A stretch of DNA of 64,000 bases from JABFXX01 sp964419605 (GCA_964419605.1 CAYQQM010000001.1:1-64000); one strand, 5' to 3'; numbered from the stretch's first letter, positions 25,971 through 35,255 are shown. The notes: a model not told the origin generated them from the letters alone. A program made the numbers and translations.

Positions 25971-27286
25971 TGAGCGCAACATCGCGCAGGAGCGAAGCCT
26001 CGGCGCTCATTCGATTGGCAATTCCCCTCGCTGCTCAACAGGTGGGATTCCACCTGATGGGCGCAGTCGATGCGGCAGTGCTCGGCAGATACAGCGAGGC
26101 TGCGCTAGCTGGCGCAGGCGTCGGCAACAACCTGCTTTTTGCGGTTACGGCAGTGGGACTCGGGGTCGTCATGGGCATGGATACCGTGGTGCCACAAGCT
26201 CTGGGCGCAGGCCGACGGATCGAAGCGCGTCGCGCGGTGGGCGCTGGCGTGCGCCTCGCAGTCCTGGTGGGACTGTTATGCACGCTGGTCGTGTTTTCCA
26301 CTCCGCTGCTCCTCGATGCAGCGAGCGTCGACCCCGAAGTTGTTGGAGAGGCAACTCCGTATGTGTACCTCCGTGCCGTGGGAATCGTGCCGTTCCTCAT
26401 GACCTCCGCACTGCGTTCGTACCTCGCTGCGCATAGCAGAACTCGTCCCCTCATCGTAGCGGTGATCGGCGGCAACCTCGCCAACTTCGGCCTCGACGTT
26501 GCGCTGATCTTCGGTGCGCCTCGGATCGGGCTACCGGCGCTCGGCGTGCTCGGCGCTGCGACGGCGACCACGGTTGTTCAGCTTCTGACACTGGCGGTTT
26601 ACGCAGCCGGTGTTAACGCTCTCGATAACGGCGAAGTCCGACCGCGCTCCACCAGGGCCGACGTAGCTGCGATTGCGCGCGTAGGGATCCCGGTCGGGGG
26701 ACAAATCTTTGCGGAAGTCGGCATCTTTGGCATTGCTACCCTGATCGCAGCACACTTGGGCAAGCTGTCCGCTGCCGGTCACGCGATAGCGTTGAACGCA
26801 GCAAGCGTAACGTTCGCAGTTTCGGTAGGAATAGGAAGCGCAACCTCGGTTCGCGTTGGACTTGCTGCTGGCTCTGGGGACCTGGCTTTGGCCCGCCATC
26901 GAGGGCTCCTGGGTATTTGGGCCGGGCTCGCCGTCACCGCCGGGTTCGCCGCGCTATTCATTCTGACGCCAGGGGCCGTTGTGAGCGCTTTCACCGACCA
27001 ACCGAACGTGATGCTTGCAGCGGTTCCTCTGTTACAGATCGCCGCGCTATTCCAGCTATCCGATGGAGCCCAAGCAGTTGCGGCGGGCGCGTTGCGCGGC
27101 CTCGGCCGCACCGGCGCCACCTTGTGGGGAAACCTCGTCGGCCATTATGCGGTCGGCCTGCCCGTCTCTCTGCTTGCGGGATTCTCTCTGAGCATGGGAA
27201 TCGCAGGGGTGTGGTGGGGGCTCTCCGCGGGCCTAACCGTCACTGCATTGTACCTCGTGACCATGTTCCTCAAAAATACGAGCTAA
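25970..27286 (+). CDS. MATE-family multidrug/toxin efflux protein
   Basis: The 438-residue product has about 12 membrane helices in two homologous halves. The opening IRLAIPLAAQQVGFHLMGAVDAAVLGR and the GMDTVVPQALGAG segment in helix 2-3 are typical of MATE transporters, as are ALRSYLAAHSRTRP and the second-half VGIPVGGQIFAEV. These antiporters expel cationic drugs or metabolites using Na+ or H+. It begins with GTG overlapping the previous stop by one base and converges with the BamA-like gene, overlapping it by 17 bases. Confidence 0.9.
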   Translation: MSATSRRSEASALIRLAIPLAAQQVGFHLMGAVDAAVLGRYSEAALAGAGVGNNLLFAVTAVGLGVVMGMDTVVPQALGAGRRIEARRAVGAGVRLAVLVGLLCTLVVFSTPLLLDAASVDPEVVGEATPYVYLRAVGIVPFLMTSALRSYLAAHSRTRPLIVAVIGGNLANFGLDVALIFGAPRIGLPALGVLGAATATTVVQLLTLAVYAAGVNALDNGEVRPRSTRADVAAIARVGIPVGGQIFAEVGIFGIATLIAAHLGKLSAAGHAIALNAASVTFAVSVGIGSATSVRVGLAAGSGDLALARHRGLLGIWAGLAVTAGFAALFILTPGAVVSAFTDQPNVMLAAVPLLQIAALFQLSDGAQAVAAGALRGLGRTGATLWGNLVGHYAVGLPVSLLAGFSLSMGIAGVWWGLSAGLTVTALYLVTMFLKNTS

Positions 27287-29171
27287 AGCCGGCGGTAAAA
27301 TGCACACTCAGCGCGGGATTGTTCGGCGCACTCTGCAGTGGAAATGCGAAATCGAAGCGAAATAGTTCCCGGGATGTTTGAGGAACCAGTGCTCGCAAGC
27401 CGATACCGACGTCGTGGTAAAGGTTCATCGTTCTCAGGGTCTCGGCGACCCCCCCCAGTTCGTAGAAGGCGACCGCACCGAAGCGCAAAAGCCACCACGG
27501 CACCGGCGTGGTGCGCAATTCGAACAGCCCCGAAACCCGCCGACTCGATGTCGCGCGCGGTGACCGGAATTGGTTCACATTGTAACCGCGCAAGCCGCTA
27601 TCGGAACCCAGTGTAAAAAATTGATTCTGCGTGTCGTGCCACCTCGTTTCCACCCCCAGTTCGCTGACAAGGCGAACCCACCGCAACGACGGTGTTGCCA
27701 CTCGAATCTGAGCTGAGGCACTGTTGTCGATCGTTCGCCAAATCGCCCCCGATTGAAGGCGCAAACTCGCCGAGGCTGACGCGGATACAAAACCATCGCG
27801 TTGCCACGGCAAGGTGTAGGAAAGCCCCAGCGTGGGTCGCGTAAAATTGCGCTCGCCGCCGAGCCAACGAAGCCCCTGCCCCACCCGAATTGCCGCCGAA
27901 AACCCCAACTGAACGTCTTCTGCGAGGTCGAACGTCGCAACGTTGCGCACGGTGCGAAATCGCGGTTCGAACAGCGAATACTCCACAAAGGGCTGCGAGA
28001 TCAGCTCTGAGCGCGGGAATACGTTTGCAGCAAACGCAGAAGTAGACAGAGGATCGAACGCATCAAAGCTCGGCAACAGCGATGATCGCGAACTCGACAG
28101 CGCATAGCCAACATTTAGCCGATGCTTTAGTGCAACGCCCCACTGCCGGATCGCGTTCGCCGAGACCGCCCATGTGCGGCGGCGATACTCGTAGGGTAGC
28201 CCCGACTCTGGATCTGTGAACAGTTCATACGGATCACCATGAATGCCGGTATAGGAACGTGCGATTGCATTTTTCCAGGTAAACGCTGCGCCTCCGCCAT
28301 ACTTCGAAGCCAGCGACCACAGCGGGCGCTCTAACGACACCGCGGCTTCGGAACCCTCGGCGTGCAGTGTGCCACCATCCTGCAAGCCCTTCGGATCGCC
28401 GGGAACGGGCGAAAGTGTTTGGGTCACCGGGTCAAACTGCTTTCCGACTTTACGGGTAAAAATCTGGGATGCGCGAACGCGCAGATCGAGGTGTCGACCA
28501 AGAAAGTCCTTGTCGATGAACTGCGGGCCAGCCGCGATGGCTCCAGGATCCATTGCGACAACAAATGACAACACATCCCGAACGCCCAGCAGATTGTTCT
28601 CGGAAAGCGAAAACGTCAGGTTCGTCAGCGAACTCTGCTGCACCGTATACTGCGTGTTCAAGCGAATGCTCCACACGTCGCGTGTCACCACGAGCAGTCC
28701 AACCTTGCCGGCGGCGCCTGACCGCACCGGCAACAGTGCAATTACCGAGGTAAACAATGGATCCTGCAGCCGACGCGCGCTCTCCTCGATTCGCGCCTGA
28801 TCCCAAACTTCGCCCGCGCCGATGGTGAGCTCATTGCGAATTCGCCAATCGCGGGTCGTTCGGTGGAATAGGTTAAAGAATTGAAGCCAATTAGATTCGG
28901 CAAACACGGGTTCATTGATGATGACAACGCGGTCGATCACCTTCCCCCACGGCTGCGGATCCGGGTCGAGTTGTTGTGCTGCGAGAACGCGCTCAACACT
29001 TTGGCGCTCGAGCGAAGAAAACGTGGCGATCCAGTTGCAGGTCGACTCGCCTGCTGCACAAGCCCGTTCAGCGTTTTGCCGTGCCTCTGTGGAACTGAGG
29101 TCCGGCGAGGCGTTCGCGCGTGCGAGCCAGACCAACAAGAGGCTGCATGCAACAAAGACCGCACGGCGCAC
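27270..29171 (-). CDS. BamA/TamA-like outer membrane beta-barrel protein
   Basis: The 633-residue protein has a signal peptide (about 1-22), a soluble periplasmic region with two POTRA-like segments (about 75-200; VIDRVVIINEPVFAESNW and ARRLQDPLFTSVIALLPV) and a C-terminal barrel (about 230-633). A terminal aromatic residue (SSYF) suits BAM-dependent insertion. It has fewer POTRA domains than BamA and stands alone, so an accessory Omp85 protein is more likely than the essential assembly factor. The RGYN-type motif near 545 (GLRGYNVNQF) resembles the L6 VRGF motif of Omp85 proteins. Confidence 0.78.
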   Translation of the reverse strand: MRRAVFVACSLLLVWLARANASPDLSSTEARQNAERACAAGESTCNWIATFSSLERQSVERVLAAQQLDPDPQPWGKVIDRVVIINEPVFAESNWLQFFNLFHRTTRDWRIRNELTIGAGEVWDQARIEESARRLQDPLFTSVIALLPVRSGAAGKVGLLVVTRDVWSIRLNTQYTVQQSSLTNLTFSLSENNLLGVRDVLSFVVAMDPGAIAAGPQFIDKDFLGRHLDLRVRASQIFTRKVGKQFDPVTQTLSPVPGDPKGLQDGGTLHAEGSEAAVSLERPLWSLASKYGGGAAFTWKNAIARSYTGIHGDPYELFTDPESGLPYEYRRRTWAVSANAIRQWGVALKHRLNVGYALSSSRSSLLPSFDAFDPLSTSAFAANVFPRSELISQPFVEYSLFEPRFRTVRNVATFDLAEDVQLGFSAAIRVGQGLRWLGGERNFTRPTLGLSYTLPWQRDGFVSASASASLRLQSGAIWRTIDNSASAQIRVATPSLRWVRLVSELGVETRWHDTQNQFFTLGSDSGLRGYNVNQFRSPRATSSRRVSGLFELRTTPVPWWLLRFGAVAFYELGGVAETLRTMNLYHDVGIGLRALVPQTSRELFRFDFAFPLQSAPNNPALSVHFTAGFSSYF

Positions 29172-29330
29172 GCCACATCATTTTAGCGCGTTCTCGGTCC
29201 CTGTGCTTGAAGCCCCGCGTGGGTTTCGACATGTGGGCCCAGATCTCCGCTCAGCGCACGGTGTCGTACGTTGCGTGCCTGGGGTCCAGCAATCGGGCTC
29301 TCGGGTAGCTTGGCAAACTCGCTGCGAAGG

Positions 29331-30560
29331 CTAGCCGGACCACAACGCTGCAATCGGGGCGGCAACGATACGTTCAGCGATTTTGTACGTTCTGGGACCA
29401 GTGTGTAAAACCGCACCTCGGACAAAACGCTCGCCGAGTTGATCGCGAAGCCAAACGAGGTGACGAGCATCATCCATCCGGGGGGCCGCACTCGCTTTTA
29501 CTTCGATGGCGATGACCCGCATGCCTGAAATTTCTGCGAGGAGGTCTATCTCGTGTCGCCCTTGTTCCTGACGCAGATGGTAGAGGCGCGGACGACACGC
29601 GGCGCTGGCTGCGTCCGCGCGCAGCTGCGATGCGACAAACGTGTCTAGAACTCGACCGAGAAGATGGCCATCGCGGAGGATCGTTTCCGCATCCAGCCGC
29701 AGAATACCGGCAAGCAGCGCAGCATCAATGAGATAGCGCTTGGGAGAGCGCACGAGTCGCTTTAAGCGATTCGAGGTCCACGCTGGAGCGCGCTCGATCA
29801 CCATCAGGTTGATGAGCAATTCCTCATAGGCAGCGGCGGTTTTTCGATCCAGACCCGCCGCATCAAAAAGCGCCTTATCCTCGACGAGTCCAGCCGAGTT
29901 CAACGAATATGCCTCGAAAAACCGACGGAGCTTTGTTGGATCCCGAGGTCCAGAAACACGCATCGCATCCCGCGTCAAAAGCTGGTCGAGGTAGCTTTCT
30001 ATCCAGCGATCCCTCGCCCGAGCGGACAACGCCAATGCTTCTGGGAATCCACTTCGAAGCGCAAGGTCGAGGTAGCCGCGTAGGTCAGGCGGATCACTCG
30101 GGGTTAGGGTGTCCTCGCGATGTAGGCGGTCAACCAACGGCTCTACCTCTGGGGTTCCCAGCTGTTCTGCGATGCTCATTCCATACATCGGCACGCGTAC
30201 CAATCGCCCAGTTCCAGGCCACGTAGGAACATCGAGATCTGCGACGACTGAGCCAGTCAGGACGAATCGACCTGGCCGTGGGTCGACATCTACGGAGCGC
30301 TTCACGGCACCCAGAATCTCGGGGATGATCTGCCACTCGTCGAGCAGTACTGGCTCCTTCATACCGCTAAGCGCCGAATCCGGGTCGGCCTGAAACGCCA
30401 CGGCTTCGCCAGGGCGGTCGAAGCGGACAACTGTAGCGGCGTGCCGAGACGCAGTCGTCGTCTTCCCGGTCGCTCGTGGTCCCACCAACAGTAGCGCAGG
30501 CACCTCCGCAAACAGTTCATCGATGAGGCGGTCCGCAGTGCGTTTCCTGTATTCTGGCAC
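29331..30560 (-). CDS. AAA ATPase with DUF4143 C-terminal domain
   Basis: The 409-residue protein begins with an AAA_14-type NTPase: Walker A LLVGPRATGKTT near 25-35 and Walker B EPVLLDEWQ near 70, with FVLTGSV as sensor. The C-terminal DUF4143 half (about 190-370) ends in a PD-(D/E)XK-like region (EIDLLAE followed by AIEVKAS). Such ATPases are common in bacteria and archaea, often mobile and near defence or toxin genes, but their function is unproven. It stands alone here, with 237 bp to the regA gene upstream. Confidence 0.85.
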   Translation of the reverse strand: MPEYRKRTADRLIDELFAEVPALLLVGPRATGKTTTASRHAATVVRFDRPGEAVAFQADPDSALSGMKEPVLLDEWQIIPEILGAVKRSVDVDPRPGRFVLTGSVVADLDVPTWPGTGRLVRVPMYGMSIAEQLGTPEVEPLVDRLHREDTLTPSDPPDLRGYLDLALRSGFPEALALSARARDRWIESYLDQLLTRDAMRVSGPRDPTKLRRFFEAYSLNSAGLVEDKALFDAAGLDRKTAAAYEELLINLMVIERAPAWTSNRLKRLVRSPKRYLIDAALLAGILRLDAETILRDGHLLGRVLDTFVASQLRADAASAACRPRLYHLRQEQGRHEIDLLAEISGMRVIAIEVKASAAPRMDDARHLVWLRDQLGERFVRGAVLHTGPRTYKIAERIVAAPIAALWSG

Positions 30561-30796
30561 TCTCGAGAGACTACCAGTTTACCACGATTGTTGATACCGC
30601 TTTGCCGCGCAACAGAATGCCGTTTTACCGCAATCAGGCTGACATTGGTTACAAGCAGTGGCAACGTGGAGCTAAAGACCGCCACTTGATGCTCAATGTC
30701 ATCGAGGCGGCAAACCAAAGGAACGGCGACAGCGCTATCGCTAACCGACGACGTTACTGTGCACACGTGGAAGCAAAGCGGTCGTAGAATTCGGTA

Positions 30797-31330
30797 CTAC
30801 CGCCGCACGGGAAATTTCGCGAGTTTGTACTGTAGCGTGCGTCGGTGCATGCCTAGCAGGCGGGCAGCTTTCGAAATGTTGCCATTGCACTCCTGTAGAA
30901 CGCGTTCGATGTGCTCGCGCTCGACCTTGGCGAGCGATGGCACCTCGAAATCGACGTCGGCGGGTGGGGCTTCGCTCTCGCCGTCGAATGCCGCGAGGAT
31001 TTGGTCTGCGTGAGCCGGCTTGGTCAGGTAGTCGCGAGCGCCGAGTCGCATCGCCTCGACCGCGGTGGCAATGCTGCCGTAGCCCGTTACAACAACGATT
31101 TGCATGTTCGGCTGAAGCCGTAGCAAATCCTCAATCACCGCGAGGCCATTGGGGCCGGGCATGCGCAAGTCGATCACCGCCCGGTCGACGACGTGCGTGC
31201 GCGCCAGATCGATTCCGCTGGGATGGTCAGCCGCGGTGAGGACATGAAGGCCGCGGGCCGCAAATGCCGTGGCAAGGCGTTCGCGCAGCCGCTCGTCATC
31301 ATCGACGATGAGTAGCGTTTGCTCACTCAC
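30797..31330 (-). CDS. regA: Redox response regulator, RegA/PrrA/ActR family
   Basis: The 177-residue protein has an N-terminal receiver (about 1-120; acidic DDDE pocket, phosphoacceptor Asp in VIDLRMPGPNG, Thr in VVTGYG, Lys in YLTKPA). A short Pro-rich linker leads to a compact Fis-type HTH (NISKAARLLGMHRRTLQYKL), the highly conserved DNA-binding element of RegA/PrrA. It overlaps the sensor gene by ATGA. In Alphaproteobacteria this pair controls respiration, carbon and nitrogen fixation and photosynthesis in response to redox state. Confidence 0.92.
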   Translation of the reverse strand: MSEQTLLIVDDDERLRERLATAFAARGLHVLTAADHPSGIDLARTHVVDRAVIDLRMPGPNGLAVIEDLLRLQPNMQIVVVTGYGSIATAVEAMRLGARDYLTKPAHADQILAAFDGESEAPPADVDFEVPSLAKVEREHIERVLQECNGNISKAARLLGMHRRTLQYKLAKFPVRR

Positions 31331-32577
31331 GTTGCCGCCTCGGCGAGAGGCAGGCGCACCGAAGCGCGCGTGCCGATCCCAGCGATCGATTCAATCGACA
31401 GCGTGCCGCCGCGACTCTCGACAAATACCCGAGCGAGGAATACACCGAGCCCCATCCCTTGCCCTGGCTGCTTCGTGGTGAAGAATGGCTCTCCGACCTT
31501 GGCGAGGACCTCGTTGGCGATGCCACTGCCTTTGTCCTCGATCGTCATAGACACCCCTGCGGCACCGTACGCGATCGCAAGCGTAACTCGCTCTGTCGGA
31601 CTACTCGCATCGAGGCCATTTTTTACGAGCGCGGCAATCGACTGGACCAGCGGCTCCGAGGGGTGAACGAGCGCGATCGGGTTGCCGGTTAGACGCAGAT
31701 CGAGCCGCCCCGAGAGGACGTCTCCGAGTTGGACGGCAACCCGCTCGACCAGGTCCTGTGGCGAAAGCGATTCCACGCGTTCGGCTCCAGTTGCCCGCGC
31801 AGCGAGACGATGCAGAATCGTTTGACAACGGTCGACTTCCGCCAAGATCAACGCAAGGTCGGAAGCAACAGACGTTTCGCCCCGAACCTCGAGGCTGGCT
31901 TCATGCGCAGCAACCGCAATCGTCGACAGCGGGCTGTTGAGTTCGTGCGCTGCGCCTGCGGCGAGTGTTGCAAGCGACGCCAAACGAGCGTTCTGGGCTG
32001 CCGTTTCGCGCAGCGTTGCGATTTGGTCGCGCTGAAATGCAATGGCTCGCGTAATGCGTCGAATGAAATAAGCCGTAGCGGCCGCGGCCAGCACGAGCGC
32101 AGTCCACATCCCCTGGAGGTGCGGGTTGAATAGCGCCGGGCCGGTGTGATGGAGGTGGGTCTCTGTAGGAACGACGAACAGTAAGGCAAAACCAACAATT
32201 GCGCATGCGGCGATCGCCGTGGTCCAGCGCGCGCTCAGAACGACGGCCGAAAGGGTGATGTACACGAGATAGAAAACGGTAAAAGGATTTGCCGCCCCTC
32301 CCAGCGCGCCAAGCTGAATCGTCAGAAGCGCCGTGTCGAATATTAGTACCCATCCCATGAGTTGACTTGGCGACCACCGCGATGCGGCTGCGAGTCGAGT
32401 CAATGCGGCATTCGATACTGCGCTAATCGCGAGTACGACTGCGAACAGCCACCACGTTAGCTGAAGTCCAAACGCAGACCGCGCCAACGGCAACACGACG
32501 AACTGACCGCCGACAAACAACCAACGCAGCCGGATGAGCCACGGCAGTGTGATCGCCGGTTCTAGGTCTGGAGCCAT
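31327..32577 (-). CDS. regB: Redox sensor histidine kinase, RegB/PrrB family
   Basis: The 416-residue protein has about six membrane helices (residues 10-180), including the GGAANPF motif that matches the quinone-sensing GGxxNPF of RegB. The H-box follows with phosphoacceptor His in AAHELNSPLSTIA. Forty residues further on is a Cys in EVDRCQTIL, at the same spacing as the redox-active Cys265 from His225 in Rhodobacter RegB. ATPase boxes include ALVKNGLDAS (N), IEDKGSGI (G1) and GMGLGVFLA (G2). Both known redox inputs thus look conserved. It lies upstream of regA. Confidence 0.92.
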   Translation of the reverse strand: MAPDLEPAITLPWLIRLRWLFVGGQFVVLPLARSAFGLQLTWWLFAVVLAISAVSNAALTRLAAASRWSPSQLMGWVLIFDTALLTIQLGALGGAANPFTVFYLVYITLSAVVLSARWTTAIAACAIVGFALLFVVPTETHLHHTGPALFNPHLQGMWTALVLAAAATAYFIRRITRAIAFQRDQIATLRETAAQNARLASLATLAAGAAHELNSPLSTIAVAAHEASLEVRGETSVASDLALILAEVDRCQTILHRLAARATGAERVESLSPQDLVERVAVQLGDVLSGRLDLRLTGNPIALVHPSEPLVQSIAALVKNGLDASSPTERVTLAIAYGAAGVSMTIEDKGSGIANEVLAKVGEPFFTTKQPGQGMGLGVFLARVFVESRGGTLSIESIAGIGTRASVRLPLAEAAT

Positions 32578-32833
32578 CGCGCCAAACTACCTATTTCGAC
32601 GCAACTCCGGGCGTTTTGATGCGGTCCTAGGTGCGGCAATTTTTCGCATCGTGATGAGGGCTAGACCACCGCCGCATTCGAAGTCGCTTGCGAGGATATG
32701 CTCGGCCGAATCAATGGGAGTGCGACTGGAGCGTCACGCCGCTTTGCAGCTCCGTCGGTCGTTGACGCGTCGGAGCATAACGATGCGATCGGCGGCCCGA
32801 ACCGATCAAAAACCACTGACATGAGGTACTAGA
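32578..32833. other. Intergenic region upstream of regB
   Basis: This 256-bp stretch holds no convincing gene in any frame. It must contain the regB promoter, but no clear -35/-10 pair was found. It leads into the inverted-repeat element at 32834. Confidence 0.5.
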
Positions 32834-33007
32834 GCACCGAACAGGTTGAATGTCGTCGCGAGATGCGGCGTTGCGCAACAGATCCGAGCGCACGCCCGGA
32901 GCGCAGCGACGAGCGTAGTCTCCCTACGCGCGAGACGAGCACCGGACGTACGTTCGGCACGTGCCCGCAACGTCGCGTCGCAGCAGCCATTTCAACCTGT
33001 TCGGTGC
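32834..33007. repeat. 174-bp inverted-repeat element
   Basis: The ends are perfect 17-bp inverted repeats, GCACCGAACAGGTTGAA at 32834-32850 and its complement at 32991-33007. Complementarity continues imperfectly inward on both arms (GCGGCGTTGCG pairs with CGCGACGTTGCG complement; GACGAGCGTAG pairs with CTACGCGCGAGACGAG) to a centre near CTCCCTACG at about 32922. It contains no ORF. It ends two bases before the stop codon of the minus-strand lipoprotein gene, so it could be a non-autonomous mobile element or a large terminator hairpin. Confidence 0.7.
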
Positions 33008-33008
33008 T

Positions 33009-33869
33009 TTAGGGTATTCTGATGCCAACCTGGGCGGGATCCAAGTTCAAGGTTTGCGGTCGCCCGGTGGCCGGATCCTTCGGGCCCTTGAAATTGCCGA
33101 CGTACAACTTGTTTCCATCCACCTTGTTGATTGTTCTCACCAGTAGTGGATTGCTCGTGCAGGCGGCGCGAGGAAACTTGTACGGCGTGTCGATGACCCA
33201 ATCCGACTTGCCGCATGTTGCGGCGGCGTTGTGGTCGGACACCGCAAGCGCGGAACGCAGCGTGATCTCAACCGTTGGATGTTCGAAGTCGAGCTCGACA
33301 GCACCCAGAGTGGTAGCGGACAGCTTGATGCGCTTGTAGGTGCCAATCTGGCGAACGACGCGATAAAGCCCTCCGCCGCACGTACCGTTGTTGGATCCAT
33401 ACACGTCGCCGATCAGCGTATGTTTTACGTTGTCACTGAAGTCGTTGGTGTACATGACGTCCAGCCCATTCGCTCCTTCTAGGAAGCAAGGGGTCTTAAA
33501 CTTGCCGACGAAGGACGGCGTACAAACCCCGGCTGTCTGCTGGTAACCGGCGTTGCAGGTCTTCAAGAGGCAGCTGCCAAATTTTCCGTTGGCCCACTTT
33601 TGTTCGCCGGCGCCGTTCTCGATCGTGCACGCACGCACGTTGGGAACGCATTTCTCGTTTTCGAGATGCTCCGTTGCCAAGCATTCTTTGGGAACCGACC
33701 CACTTCCTGACCCTGCATCATTCCCCGACATGTTGCCGGGGCCAGAGTCTATGGGAACTCCTGCATCGGACTCCGATTGTTCCGGTCCGGGGGGCGAACC
33801 GCCGGCGCACCCAACAAGGGAAGCCGCAAGCGTTCCAACGATAACAAACGCGGAGGATGGGTAGCTCAT
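33009..33869 (-). CDS. Cys-rich hypothetical lipoprotein
   Basis: The start at ATG 33869 gives 286 residues with lipobox LVGC near residue 21. A low-complexity Ser/Gly/Asp/Pro spacer (about 25-60) precedes a Cys-rich module (ECLATEHLENEKC, CTIENG, CLLKTCNAGYQQTAGVC) like the short EGF-like stretches common in myxobacterial surface proteins. A beta-rich C-terminal domain of about 150 residues follows, with paired Cys. The function is unknown. It lies downstream of the DUF4266 gene on the same strand and may belong to that cluster. Its stop touches the inverted-repeat element. Confidence 0.7.
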   Translation of the reverse strand: MSYPSSAFVIVGTLAASLVGCAGGSPPGPEQSESDAGVPIDSGPGNMSGNDAGSGSGSVPKECLATEHLENEKCVPNVRACTIENGAGEQKWANGKFGSCLLKTCNAGYQQTAGVCTPSFVGKFKTPCFLEGANGLDVMYTNDFSDNVKHTLIGDVYGSNNGTCGGGLYRVVRQIGTYKRIKLSATTLGAVELDFEHPTVEITLRSALAVSDHNAAATCGKSDWVIDTPYKFPRAACTSNPLLVRTINKVDGNKLYVGNFKGPKDPATGRPQTLNLDPAQVGIRIP

Positions 33870-34025
33870 AACTAGTGGACGATGTGTGCAAGTATCAGAC
33901 CCGCTCATAACTAGCCGACTTCCATGGGGCGCCCTCTGTGAGGCAACGCAACGCTTTGCTCAGTCGAGCAGACTGAATCGAGCCGCCCCCGTACGTCAAG
34001 TGTGACCGGCGTCACGCGTTCGTTG

Positions 34026-34232
34026 TCAATTGCAGCCACATCCGCCAGCTTTTCCGCGGGTTCCGCCTGTCGAGCCTTCGCGATAGGTGCGGGCGTGCTC
34101 TTCCCCATTCGCCATCTGCGATGAGCCGAGCAGCATGTCCGAGCGCGACAACGTTTCGCGTTGATGCGGCGAGACGCGAAAGCATGCTTGCAAAAACGAC
34201 ATTGCGGTAATGACCGCGACCACACGAAGCAC
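34026..34232 (-). CDS. DUF4266 family small lipoprotein
   Basis: This 68-residue product begins with GTG and has a signal peptide ending in lipobox LQAC near residue 17. The rest matches DUF4266: a conserved short motif with R and E (HQRETLSRSDMLL), EHARTYREGS, then a Gly-rich tail ending GGCGCN. The family regularly travels with DUF3570 porin-like proteins, as here. The C-terminal Cys-Gly-Cys would bind metal or could be a substrate for modification. The gene is divergent from the DUF692 gene with a 90-bp gap, so the two may share a control region. Confidence 0.82.
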   Translation of the reverse strand: MLRVVAVITAMSFLQACFRVSPHQRETLSRSDMLLGSSQMANGEEHARTYREGSTGGTRGKAGGCGCN

Positions 34233-34322
34233 GATGTTGCGAGGCTAGCCTCGCGGCCATCAAAGCGCTATTGCGCGCGGATCGATACGCCCTGCGAAAA
34301 AATCACGCAGCCTGTGACCACT

Positions 34323-35255
34323 ATGGATGTGGTAGCGACAACTCGCCTCCAGGTGGATGCTGTGTCGTTTCCTTCGTTTCAGATCGCTCGAGATGCGCTA
34401 GGTGTGGGTCTTCGACCGCCCCACTACGCGCACATCCACGCGCACCACCCGGAAGTCGAGTTCTTCGAGATCATCAGTGAAAACTTTTTGTCACAGGCGC
34501 CGGGGCCCCGCGCACATCTACATCGCATTCGCGCGCGTTACCCCATCGTGCTCCACGGTGTTTCACTAAATCTGCTCGGGCACGAAGCGTTAGACGAGTC
34601 TTACCTCGATCAGATAGCGCGTCTCGCCGACGATCTGGACGCGCCATTCGTTAGCGACCATCTGTGCTGGACGGGCGCGCATGGCATGGCGCATCACGAT
34701 TTGCTGCCTGCACCGTACACCGCGGACATCGTCGATTTCGCGGCGGAGCGGGCGAACTACGTGCAGCGGCGGATCGGTCGGCCGTTCGGGTTGGAAAATG
34801 TATCGACGTATGCCGAGTTCTGCGAATCGACGCTTGAAGAGCCGGAGTTCTATACGCGGGTGGTTCGAGATGCGAATTGCTGGTTCATGTTCGACGTCAA
34901 TAACGCGTACGTTTCGTCGCAAAATCACGGTTTCGATCCGTATCGCTACATCGACTCGATCGACTTCTCCCGCGTGCTTCAGACTCACATTGCCGGCCAC
35001 ACGCGGCAGACCGATGGGATTGTCGTCGATACGCACGATCAGCCTGTGTGCGATGAAGTCTGGGATCTGTACGCATACGCGTGGCAGCGAGGCGGCCCGT
35101 TTCCAACGTTGCTGGAGTGGGATGCAGCAATTCCGCCGATGCCCGTTGTACTCCAGGAGCTCGCCAAGGCCAGGACCGCGCGCGCCCCGCAAGGGAGCTT
35201 GCTCCGGGGGGCGGGCGCCACCGCACCGCCGCTAGCCATTGAGGCTCGACGATGA
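34323..35255 (+). CDS. DUF692 multinuclear iron enzyme, MbnB/BufB-like
   Basis: The start at ATG 34323 gives 310 residues, normal for DUF692. The TIM-barrel metal-site motifs are present: EFFEIISENF, YPIVLHGVSLNLLG, PFVSDHLCWTG, FGLENVSTY, CWFMFDVNN and THIAGH, with the expected His, Asp and Glu ligands. Enzymes of this family (MbnB, BufB, TglH, ChrH) use two or three iron atoms to modify Cys residues in ribosomal peptides, in several cases with a partner protein. The next gene encodes such a partner and overlaps by four bases. A C-terminal tail (about 283-300) contains a copy of the dispersed palindromic repeat. The substrate is discussed under 39004. Confidence 0.88.
   Translation: MDVVATTRLQVDAVSFPSFQIARDALGVGLRPPHYAHIHAHHPEVEFFEIISENFLSQAPGPRAHLHRIRARYPIVLHGVSLNLLGHEALDESYLDQIARLADDLDAPFVSDHLCWTGAHGMAHHDLLPAPYTADIVDFAAERANYVQRRIGRPFGLENVSTYAEFCESTLEEPEFYTRVVRDANCWFMFDVNNAYVSSQNHGFDPYRYIDSIDFSRVLQTHIAGHTRQTDGIVVDTHDQPVCDEVWDLYAYAWQRGGPFPTLLEWDAAIPPMPVVLQELAKARTARAPQGSLLRGAGATAPPLAIEARR
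35182..35219. repeat. Dispersed palindromic repeat, copy 2 (in DUF692 tail)
   Basis: The segment has GCGCCCCGCAAGGGAGCTT followed by a GCTCCGGGGGGCGGGCGCC half and resembles the copies at 8786, 57229 and 60865. It encodes a non-conserved tail after the catalytic barrel. Confidence 0.5.

Noticed and set aside
30602..30787. 61-codon plus-strand ORF between the DUF4143 and regA genes
   Set aside because: Starts are poor and no motif is present; it lies in the short spacer upstream of the DUF4143 gene.
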